Source: Oscillospiraceae bacterium (GTDB taxonomy: Bacteria > Bacillota > Clostridia > Oscillospirales > Oscillospiraceae). From it: 8,267 nt of DNA. Of the stretch, positions 1 to 5,361 are shown in pieces. A program made the position numbers and the translations under genes. Each line of letters opens with the position of its first letter. The stretch's first letter is position 1. The notes beneath the pieces are model-generated. The model did not search any database and was not told the DNA's origin. It worked only from the letters and a program-made list of their open reading frames with translations. The stretch is from contig JAFSFK010000015.1 in the NCBI GenBank assembly GCA_017435245.1, forward strand, positions 1 through 8,267, written 5' to 3'.

Positions 1-121
1 AGAGTTGCGTTCCTTTTAACAAAATGGAAACAGAAGGCTTTGCAACGCAGGAACGATCCCGAGCGTAGTTTTGTCGATGATTGCCGCACAGTGCACGAAT
101 TGCCTGCCGGGGCACCCCGGC
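1..121. other. Gene-free leading stretch with a small hairpin
   Basis: I see no convincing gene in the first 220 bases. An open frame running from base 40 into the transporter gene has no ribosome binding site and resembles no family I know. The stretch ends in a compact GC-rich palindrome: GCCGGGG at 106-112, a CA loop, and CCCCGGC at 115-121. This abuts the repeat arm at 122-137. By analogy with 2602-2703 and 8076-8267, it may be the right end of an intergenic repeat element that begins outside the window; that is inference. Confidence 0.5.
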
Positions 122-137
122 CGATAAACTGGAATTT
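122..137 (+). repeat. Right-type arm of a dispersed inverted repeat, copy 1
   Basis: The 16 bases CGATAAACTGGAATTT are identical to 2688-2703, the right arm of the complete element at 2602-2703. No left arm is visible in the 121 bases to its left, so the rest of the element, if present, lies outside the window. The arm is followed within about 45 bases by the promoter of the transporter operon, as the arm at 2686-2703 is followed by the promoter of the lipoprotein gene. Confidence 0.7.
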
Positions 138-157
138 ATTTACCTTGGATATTTGTG

Positions 158-186
158 TGGATTTTTTGACAAATACACTTTATAAT
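158..186 (+). promoter_or_regulatory. Probable promoter of the MFS-GDPD operon, with odd spacing
   Basis: A perfect -10 hexamer TATAAT lies at 181-186, about 35 bases before the start codon. A perfect -35 hexamer TTGACA lies at 166-171, but only 9 bases separate the two, which is too close for sigma-A. At the normal 17-base spacing the -35 partner of TATAAT is a weak TGGATT at 158-163. Alternatively TTGACA could pair with TAGAAT at 186-191 (14 bases, still short). A promoter here is likely given the operon start, but which hexamers are used is unclear. Confidence 0.5.
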
Positions 187-220
187 AGAATTGTTATCAA
201 CGAAAAATGGAGGAGTTCCT

Positions 221-1786
221 ATGAAGCTCAACAACAAACGCACCATTTTGGTGGGCTTTGCCTTCTTTTTGATCTGCGCTTTCTGGCAGATCTATGATGT
301 TACCATCGCAATGACCCTGACCAGCAAGTTCGGTCTGAGCCAGACCGCCTCCGGTGTGGTGATGGCTCTGGACAATATTCTTGCCCTGTTTATGCTGCCT
401 CTGTTCGGCGGAATTTCTGACCGGCATAAGAGCAAGTACGGACGCCGTACCCCCTTTGTCCGTACCGGCACCATTCTGGCAGTCGTCTTTTTGATGCTGC
501 TGTCTGTGGCCGACAATGCCCAGCTGGCGAATATCGACCGTTATACCAAGGTGAATGACCCTGCCACCATGGAGCTGATCTATGACGAGCAGAAGGACAA
601 CACCTTGGTCACCCCCGAGGGTGTGGAATATAAGCTGGCAGACCTGTATACCCGGGAGGAATTTGCTCAGCTGACCACGGATTCCAAGGCAACAGAAACC
701 AACAGCTTTGGCCGTGAGGTGGAAGTGAACCTTTACACCCGGTATGTGGTGCCTGCCCGGCAGGCCTGTGCCGCATCGGTGACTGCCGAAAGCCCCGGTG
801 TCCTGATCGTATTTTTGGCGATCCTTCTTTTGCTGCTGATCTCCATGGCTACCTTCCGTACCCCTGCCGTGGCGCTGATGCCCGATGTGACGCTGAAGCC
901 TCTGCGCTCCAAGGCCAACGCCATCATCAACCTCATGGGCAATGCCGGCGGTATCATTGTACTGGGCATCGGCTCTTTGCTGGCGATCTCTAAGGTACGC
1001 AACGCCTATATGAGCTATACCGGTGTGTATGCCATCGTTGGCGGAATTATGCTGACTGCTCTGGTAATTTTCCTGCTGACCGTCAAGGAGCCCGCTTGGG
1101 CTGCTGAGATGAACAGGCAAAGCATCCAGCTGGGGCTTGACAAGGAAGAGACCGCCGAGCCCGGCTCCAAGAAAAAGCTGGACAAAGCCCAACTGCGAAG
1201 CCTCATTTTCCTGCTGGCGTCCATCGTTTTGTGGTTCTTCGGCTATAATGCCGTTACCTCCAAGTATACCGTCTATGCCCAGAACGTGCTGGACAAGGAC
1301 GCCACCACCACCCTGCTGCTTGCCAATATTGCCGCCATTATCGCCTACCTGCCCGTGGGTATGGTGGCATCCAAGATCGGCAGAAAGAAAACCATCATGG
1401 CAGGCATCGTGATGCTCTTTACCGCTTTCTTCGTTGGCTGCTTCATGACTGCCTCCAGCCCCTCCTGGCTGATGAGCTGTATGTTCTGCTTGGCAGGTGT
1501 TGCCTGGGCTACCATCAACGTCAACTCCTTCCCCATGGTAGTAGAGATGTGCACCGGTGCCGATGTGGGCAAATACACCGGCTTCTACTACACCGCTTCC
1601 ATGGCGGCCCAGTCCCTGACCCCCACCATTTCCGGCATCTTTATGGACCGGGTGGCGATGACCAGCCTGTTCCCCTACGCATCCATCTTTGTGGGACTTG
1701 CCTTCTTTACCATGATGTTTGTGAAGCACGGTGACAGCAAGGTGGAAGCAAAGAAGGGTCTGGAAGCCTTTGATACCGATGATTAA
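221..1786 (+). CDS. MFS transporter, SLC45/GPH-like sugar:cation symporter type
   Basis: Inner-membrane secondary transporter of 521 residues, probably taking up a sugar or related solute with a cation. ATG 221 is chosen because GGAGGAG at 209-215 lies 5 bases upstream; an upstream TTG at 191 has no such site. Hydrophobic segments occur near residues 9-30, 43-64 and 82-97, then from 194 onward through about 500. The loop 2-3 signature of SLC45/GPH carriers is clear: LDNILALFMLPLFGG, then SDRHKSKYGRR (66-76). A second-half counterpart, SKIGRKK, sits at 384-390. Unusually, about 95 mostly hydrophilic residues (roughly 98-193) separate the third and fourth membrane segments, where these carriers normally have a short loop. 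A charged loop at 300-322 separates the two halves. Codon use is strongly biased toward CTG, ACC, GGC and AAG, suggesting good expression. It is followed after 10 bases by a GDPD gene. Family assignment is firm at MFS level; the substrate is unknown. Confidence 0.85.
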   Translation: MKLNNKRTILVGFAFFLICAFWQIYDVTIAMTLTSKFGLSQTASGVVMALDNILALFMLPLFGGISDRHKSKYGRRTPFVRTGTILAVVFLMLLSVADNAQLANIDRYTKVNDPATMELIYDEQKDNTLVTPEGVEYKLADLYTREEFAQLTTDSKATETNSFGREVEVNLYTRYVVPARQACAASVTAESPGVLIVFLAILLLLLISMATFRTPAVALMPDVTLKPLRSKANAIINLMGNAGGIIVLGIGSLLAISKVRNAYMSYTGVYAIVGGIMLTALVIFLLTVKEPAWAAEMNRQSIQLGLDKEETAEPGSKKKLDKAQLRSLIFLLASIVLWFFGYNAVTSKYTVYAQNVLDKDATTTLLLANIAAIIAYLPVGMVASKIGRKKTIMAGIVMLFTAFFVGCFMTASSPSWLMSCMFCLAGVAWATINVNSFPMVVEMCTGADVGKYTGFYYTASMAAQSLTPTISGIFMDRVAMTSLFPYASIFVGLAFFTMMFVKHGDSKVEAKKGLEAFDTDD

Positions 1787-1796
1787 GGAGATCCCA

Positions 1797-2603
1797 ATGC
1801 TGATTGCTTGTATTATCTTAGCCCTTATCGTCCTTGTGTATCTATATTCCCTTTCCGGCAGGACTGGGCGTCCGGAGCTGAAAAAGCTGCAAGGTTTTGC
1901 TTATGCCCACCGGGGACTCCACGGTGATGGCCGTCCGGAAAACTCCATGGCAGCCTTCCGGGCTGCCCGGGATGCCGGCTACGGCATCGAATTGGATGTC
2001 CATTTGCTTGCCGACGGGAATCTGGCGGTGATCCACGATTCCTCTTTAAAACGAACCACCGGACAGGAGGGAAAGGTGGAGGATCTGAAAACAGAGGATC
2101 TGCCCAATTACTTTTTGGAAGGTACTGCCGAGACCATACCCACCTTTTCTCAGGTTTTGGAGCTGTATCAGGGGAAAGCACCCTTGGTGGTGGAGCTGAA
2201 ATGTGTAGATAACAACTATGCTGCGCTTTGCGAAAAAACCTGTCAGATGCTGGAGAACTACCAAGGGGTCTACTGTCTGGAATCCTTTGACCCCAGATGT
2301 GTGCTGTGGCTGAAGAAGCACCGTCCGGAGCTGATCCGGGGTCAATTGTCAGAAAACTTTATGAAGGTGAAAAGCTCCGTTCCCGGGATCTTGCGGTTTC
2401 TGCTGACCTATCAGATGTTGAATTTCATTACCCGGCCGGATTTTTCCGCCTACAAATACGCCGACCGAAAGAACCTCAGCAACTTTCTGGTGCGTAAGCT
2501 CTGGGGCATCCAGGGTGTCAGCTGGACCCTCAAGACCCAGGCAGAGTATGATACTGCCGTATCCGAGGGCTACCTGCCCATCTTTGAAAGCTTTACTCCG
2601 TAA
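1797..2603 (+). CDS. Membrane-anchored glycerophosphodiester phosphodiesterase (GDPD, UgpQ-like)
   Basis: Predicted metal-dependent phosphodiesterase of 268 residues that splits glycerophosphodiesters, the deacylated phospholipid headgroups, into glycerol-3-phosphate and an alcohol. ATG 1797 is preceded by AAGGAG at 1785-1790, which overlaps the transporter stop codon. Residues 1-20 form one hydrophobic anchor. The catalytic TIM barrel follows with the expected family residues: HRG (38-40), PENS (47-50), ELDV (65-68), IHD (79-81), VELK (132-135) and ESFDP (162-166). It ends with SWTLKT (242-247), the usual WT(V/L) strand near the barrel end. Length fits the family (about 240-280). The 10-base gap implies co-transcription with the MFS gene. 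Codon use is less biased than in the transporter. The stop codon TAA (2601-2603) shares two bases with a repeat element, so that element lies directly against the gene end. The true substrate is not determinable. Confidence 0.9.
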   Translation: MLIACIILALIVLVYLYSLSGRTGRPELKKLQGFAYAHRGLHGDGRPENSMAAFRAARDAGYGIELDVHLLADGNLAVIHDSSLKRTTGQEGKVEDLKTEDLPNYFLEGTAETIPTFSQVLELYQGKAPLVVELKCVDNNYAALCEKTCQMLENYQGVYCLESFDPRCVLWLKKHRPELIRGQLSENFMKVKSSVPGILRFLLTYQMLNFITRPDFSAYKYADRKNLSNFLVRKLWGIQGVSWTLKTQAEYDTAVSEGYLPIFESFTP

Positions 2604-2703
2604 ATTCCGATTTATCGAGCAGTTTGTTATCGCACCAAAGGCTTCCCCTTGAGGGGAAGGCTTGGATCGTGCGTTTTTTGAACATCTCGATAAACTGGAA
2701 TTT
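2602..2703. repeat. 102-bp inverted-repeat element between GDPD and lipoprotein genes
   Basis: The left arm AAATTCCGATTTATCGAG (2602-2619) and right arm CTCGATAAACTGGAATTT (2686-2703) pair over 16 of 18 positions, with one G-T and one A-C opposition in the middle. The 66-base core holds a terminator-like hairpin. The left arm plus its next 5 bases (2602-2624) recurs exactly at 8076-8098, and 16 bases of the right arm recur at 122-137. The size, inverted ends and dispersed arms suggest a miniature mobile or repetitive extragenic element. No transposase and no clear target duplication are seen. Confidence 0.7.
2632..2679 (+). terminator. Terminator-like hairpin of the MFS-GDPD operon
   Basis: CTTCCCC (2642-2648) pairs with GGGGAAG (2653-2659) around a TTGA loop. 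Outer pairing of GCACCAA with TTGG and GTGC lengthens the stem through a mismatch and small bulges. A run of six T (2674-2679) follows one base after the outer stem. It lies 28 bases after the GDPD stop, inside the inverted-repeat element, so the element probably supplies the operon's terminator. The CTTCCCC/GGGGAAG palindrome resembles intergenic repeats I associate with Oscillospirales genomes (memory, not checked). Confidence 0.6.
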
Positions 2704-2722
2704 GAAAGGGAATTTCTTCTGC

Positions 2723-2751
2723 TTGCATTGTCGCCGTCCGTCTGGTACAAT
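2723..2751 (+). promoter_or_regulatory. Sigma-A-type promoter of the DUF3048 lipoprotein gene
   Basis: TTGCAT at 2723-2728 and TACAAT at 2746-2751 are separated by exactly 17 bases. TG at 2743-2744 adds an extended -10 element. Transcription should begin near 2758, leaving a leader of about 26 bases. The promoter begins 20 bases after the right arm of the repeat element. Confidence 0.75.
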
Positions 2752-2783
2752 GAACCTATACTGAAAAAGAAAGGATGACCGTT

Positions 2784-3887
2784 ATGAAACGCATTACCGC
2801 TTTGCTATTGGCATTATGCCTGCTCCTGTGCGCCTGCGGCAGTCAACCCGAGGAGACCCAGCCTGTTACCGAAGCTCCCACTGAAGCGCCTACCGAGATC
2901 GTTACCGAAGCACCTACCGAAGCTCCCACAGAACCCGCCACCGAAGCACCAGCCGTCATCCGTCATCCCCTCACCGGCGAAGTGCTGGAAAGCGTATTTA
3001 CCGGTCGTCCCACCGCACTTGTTATCAACAATATCAGCGTAGCTATGCCCCAGTCCGGCATCAGCGGCGCAGATATGCTCTATGAGATCGAGACCGAATC
3101 CGGCATCACCAGATGCCTTGCCATCTTTACCGATTTCGAGGGCATCGGTGCCATTGGACCCATCCGCAGTGCCCGTACTTATTTCAACAATATTGCCACC
3201 TCCTATAATGCTCCCTTGTTCCATTGCGGCGGCAGTCCTATGGCAAAGGCGGCTCAGTATGATGCCTCCGGTGCGACCCTGAATAACTGGGTCCACGTGG
3301 ACCAGATGGCCAATACCCAGTATTTCTACCGGGATCAGGTTCGCTTCAACAGCGGCTACGCCTGGGAGCATACCCTGTACACCACTGCCGAAAATGTGCT
3401 GCAGTGTCTGGCAGATAAGGAGTTGAACACCGTTAACGAAGCCGGCACCGATTACGGCTTTAGCTTCTCCGAGGAGCCTGAGATCAGCGGCAATGCCGCA
3501 AACAAGGTGGTCATGAGCTTCCTTGGCGGTAAGAAAACGGAATTCACCTACAACGCCGAAGCCGGTCTGTACGATGCCGACCAGTACGGTAAGGACTGGC
3601 TCGATGCACCTGCTGAAAAGACCCTGCAGTTCCGGAACATTCTGGCCCTGTACGCACCGCAGCAGAAGATCTCCGACGGATGGGACACCCGTTCCTTCTA
3701 TGAGTTGGTAGGCAGCGGCACCGGTTATTTTGCCTGTGACGGGAAGATCGTTAAGATCAACTGGCACCGTGAGGACCTGTACGGACCTTTCTCCTACACT
3801 CTGGAGGACGGAACCCCGCTGACTCTGGGCGTGGGCAAGACCTATGTGGGCATCGCCTCTGACCGCTGCGACATTGATTACGAATAA
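2784..3887 (+). CDS. DUF3048 (YerB-like) cell-surface lipoprotein
   Basis: Secreted lipoprotein of 367 residues in the DUF3048/YerB family, whose biochemical role is not established. ATG 2784 is preferred over ATG 2775 because AAAGGA (2770-2775) is then 8 bases away rather than overlapping the start. Residues 1-18 are a lipoprotein signal peptide (MKR, a Leu-rich core, then the LCAC lipobox) with Cys18 as the predicted lipidated residue. A surface linker of seven four-residue TEAP-like repeats spans residues 29-56. The first DUF3048 domain follows: RPTALVINN, the MPQSGISGADMLYE segment, GITRCLAIF and the family hallmark GPIRSARTYF (125-134). A second, C-terminal domain has VGSGTGYFACDGKIVKINW and a final GVGKTYVGI strand. 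Length matches the family. It is monocistronic, with its own promoter and a strong terminator. Codon use is strongly biased, which fits an abundant surface protein. Confidence 0.88.
   Translation: MKRITALLLALCLLLCACGSQPEETQPVTEAPTEAPTEIVTEAPTEAPTEPATEAPAVIRHPLTGEVLESVFTGRPTALVINNISVAMPQSGISGADMLYEIETESGITRCLAIFTDFEGIGAIGPIRSARTYFNNIATSYNAPLFHCGGSPMAKAAQYDASGATLNNWVHVDQMANTQYFYRDQVRFNSGYAWEHTLYTTAENVLQCLADKELNTVNEAGTDYGFSFSEEPEISGNAANKVVMSFLGGKKTEFTYNAEAGLYDADQYGKDWLDAPAEKTLQFRNILALYAPQQKISDGWDTRSFYELVGSGTGYFACDGKIVKINWHREDLYGPFSYTLEDGTPLTLGVGKTYVGIASDRCDIDYE
2868..2951 (+). repeat. Seven 12-bp repeats encoding the TEAP linker
   Basis: Seven tandem 12-base units encode TEAP, TEAP, TEIV, TEAP, TEAP, TEPA, TEAP (residues 29-56 of the lipoprotein). 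Such Pro/Thr/Glu-rich spacers usually hold a lipoprotein's folded domain away from the membrane and through the wall. The units have diverged at synonymous positions, so the array is not a fresh expansion, but slippage could change its length between strains. Confidence 0.85.
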
Positions 3888-3903
3888 AGCTGCATAATTT
3901 ACC

Positions 3904-3948
3904 TGTCATTGCGAACCAGCACGCACGCTGGTTCGCAATGACATTTTT
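3904..3948 (+). terminator. Perfect 17-bp stem terminator after the lipoprotein gene
   Basis: TGTCATTGCGAACCAGC (3904-3920) pairs perfectly with its reverse complement (3927-3943) around the six-base loop ACGCAC. Five T follow at 3944-3948. It starts 16 bases after the DUF3048 stop codon, so it should terminate that transcript. The unusually long and perfect stem, starting TGTCATTGCGA, resembles dispersed palindromic repeats in many bacterial genomes, so it may be a repeat that took on terminator function; only one copy is in this window. Confidence 0.85.
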
Positions 3949-3993
3949 CTTGCTTTTACGCCTTTTGTGCAGCTTTCTGGGGATTTTTTGCCC

Positions 3994-4022
3994 TTTACAA
4001 TCAGGCTGTTTTGCGGTAGAAT
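3994..4022 (+). promoter_or_regulatory. Sigma-A promoter of the small membrane protein-gluQ operon
   Basis: TTTACA (3994-3999) and TAGAAT (4017-4022) lie exactly 17 bases apart, each one base off consensus. Transcription would begin near 4029 and give a leader of about 25 bases carrying AAGGGAGG (4039-4046). No operator or riboswitch-like structure is visible between promoter and start codon. Confidence 0.8.
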
Positions 4023-4053
4023 AAGGACACTATCCGGCAAGGGAGGCAAGACG

Positions 4054-4440
4054 ATGTTCCGTGATGCATCGGAAGAACTGGAACGGCTGCAGGCTGAGCT
4101 TTTAGCCGAAGACGAGCCGGTGGAGCTTCCCCCCGAGGAACCGCCGGAGGAAACGCTTTTTTTTGAGGAATACGAGGACACCCGTCCTGCCCAGGGTCCG
4201 GCTGTCTATCAGAATTATTCCAACGATTACGGCAAGAATCTGCGCAATTACGCCAGCGGTTATCGGGCCTACAATTCCGACACCACCGACGAAGATCTGG
4301 AAGAATACAGCGAAGCTGTCCGTGAGGGCAATACCTCCCGGGGCAGCTGTCTGCTTGCAGTGATCGCCGTGATCCTTGCATTGGCCATTTTGGGTGTGGT
4401 GGCATATGGCTTCCTTTACACCCGGGGGTATATCGGATGA
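4054..4440 (+). CDS. Small acidic single-pass membrane protein, unknown function
   Basis: A 128-residue protein that I do not recognise. ATG 4054 has AAGGGAGG (4039-4046) 7 bases upstream and follows a strong promoter; longer in-frame starts would lie upstream of that promoter. Residues 1-42 are very acidic and Pro/Glu-rich, with a short possible helix (about 5-20) followed by ELPPEEPPEE. Residues 50-75 are rich in Tyr and Asn (VYQNYSNDYG, YASGYRAYN). Residues 76-95 are acidic again. One strong transmembrane segment spans about 99-121, ending in the short tail LYTRGYIG. No N-terminal signal peptide is visible, so a C-terminally anchored protein with its acidic part in the cytoplasm is likely. 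The stop codon overlaps the gluQ start (ATGA, 4437-4440), implying translational coupling. Nothing in the sequence shows a catalytic function. Confidence 0.75.
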   Translation: MFRDASEELERLQAELLAEDEPVELPPEEPPEETLFFEEYEDTRPAQGPAVYQNYSNDYGKNLRNYASGYRAYNSDTTDEDLEEYSEAVREGNTSRGSCLLAVIAVILALAILGVVAYGFLYTRGYIG

Positions 4441-5348
4441 AGCCGGTAGGAAGATTCGCCCCCACCCCCTCCGGGCGGATGCACTTGGGAAATGTCTTTG
4501 CTGCCCTCATTGCCTGGCTTTCGGTACGCAGCCGGGACGGCAGTCTGGTGCTGCGGATGGAGGACTTGGACACCCAGCGCACCAGCGATGAATTCGCCCA
4601 GGTGCTGCGGGAAGATCTTTTATGGCTGGGCCTCGACTGGGATGTGGAAACCCAGCCCCAAAGTCAGCGCAGCCATATATATGAAACATATTTTGATGTT
4701 TTAAAAGAAAAAGAGCTTTTATATCCCTGCTACTGCACCCGCAGTCAGCTCCACAGCGTCAACGCCCCCCATCTGTCTGATGGAACGTATGTCTATCCCG
4801 GCACCTGCCGAAGCCTGACATCGGAGCAACGGGCAGCTTTTAATCGACTGCCTTCCTGGCGGGTAAAAGTACCGGACAAGCTGTGGACGGTGGAGGATCT
4901 GTGCCAAGGCACGTATACAGAGGATCTTGCCACGGACTGCGGCGATTTTGTGGTCCGCCGGGCAGACGGGGTGTTCGTTTACCAGCTGGCGGTGACTGTG
5001 GATGACGGCGAAGCCGGGGTCACAGAAGTGGTCAGAGGCACAGATCTGCTGAGCTCTTCACCCCGGCAGATGTATTTGCAGGAGCTGTTCGGATTTCCCC
5101 ATCCTGCGTATGGCCATGTGCCGCTGCTCTTAGCTCCTGACGGTCGGCGGCTGAGCAAACGTGACAAGGATCTGGATCTGGGCGTGCTGCGGCAGCGCCT
5201 GGCTGCCGAGAAGCTCATCGGCTCTCTTGCCTGCACCGCAGGGCTTATAGAAAAGCCGGAAAAGATATCTGCCCGGGAGCTGGCAACTGTTTTTTCCTGG
5301 GACAAGCTGAAAAAAGACAATATTTATTTGGATAACCAAATACTTTAA
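4437..5348 (+). CDS. gluQ: Glutamyl-Q tRNA(Asp) synthetase
   Basis: A 303-residue paralogue of glutamyl-tRNA synthetase that activates glutamate with ATP and attaches it to queuosine at position 34 of tRNA-Asp. The catalytic-domain signatures are present: RFAPTPSGRMHLGN (6-19, the HIGH-equivalent is HLGN), RMEDLDTQR (40-48) and the KMSKS-like LSKRDKD (239-245). The zinc site expected in this family appears as C98, C100, Y120 and C124. The protein ends after the catalytic core with no anticodon-binding domain, which separates it from GltX (about 480-500 residues) and fits GluQ (about 290-310). ATG 4437 overlaps the previous stop codon by four bases, so it is probably translated by coupling. 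Its stop codon overlaps the ribosome binding site of the next gene. Its use presupposes queuosine in the cell; no queuosine synthesis, tgt or transporter gene is in the window. Confidence 0.92.
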   Translation: MKPVGRFAPTPSGRMHLGNVFAALIAWLSVRSRDGSLVLRMEDLDTQRTSDEFAQVLREDLLWLGLDWDVETQPQSQRSHIYETYFDVLKEKELLYPCYCTRSQLHSVNAPHLSDGTYVYPGTCRSLTSEQRAAFNRLPSWRVKVPDKLWTVEDLCQGTYTEDLATDCGDFVVRRADGVFVYQLAVTVDDGEAGVTEVVRGTDLLSSSPRQMYLQELFGFPHPAYGHVPLLLAPDGRRLSKRDKDLDLGVLRQRLAAEKLIGSLACTAGLIEKPEKISARELATVFSWDKLKKDNIYLDNQIL

Positions 5349-5361
5349 GGAGTGTATCATT

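Noticed and set aside
40..297. An 85-codon open frame at the window start
   Set aside because: It lacks a ribosome binding site, runs through the repeat arm and the promoter hexamers, and overlaps the transporter start in another frame.
197..1729. A 510-codon open frame antisense to the transporter gene
   Set aside because: The predicted product is rich in His, Gly and Gln and resembles no family. It is what the reverse strand of strongly CTG/ACC/GGC-biased coding DNA yields. It has no ribosome binding site, and the sense gene is unmistakable.
2814..3767. A 317-codon open frame antisense to the DUF3048 gene
   Set aside because: It is a mirror of a strongly codon-biased sense gene; the Phe/Gly/Ser-rich stretch near its C-terminal end is the complement of the TEAP repeats. 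There is no start signal.
4437..5348. A truncated glutamyl-tRNA synthetase pseudogene
   Set aside because: The length, the C-x-C...Y-x3-C zinc site and the intact HLGN and LSKR motifs fit full-length GluQ. The missing anticodon-binding domain is normal for that family.
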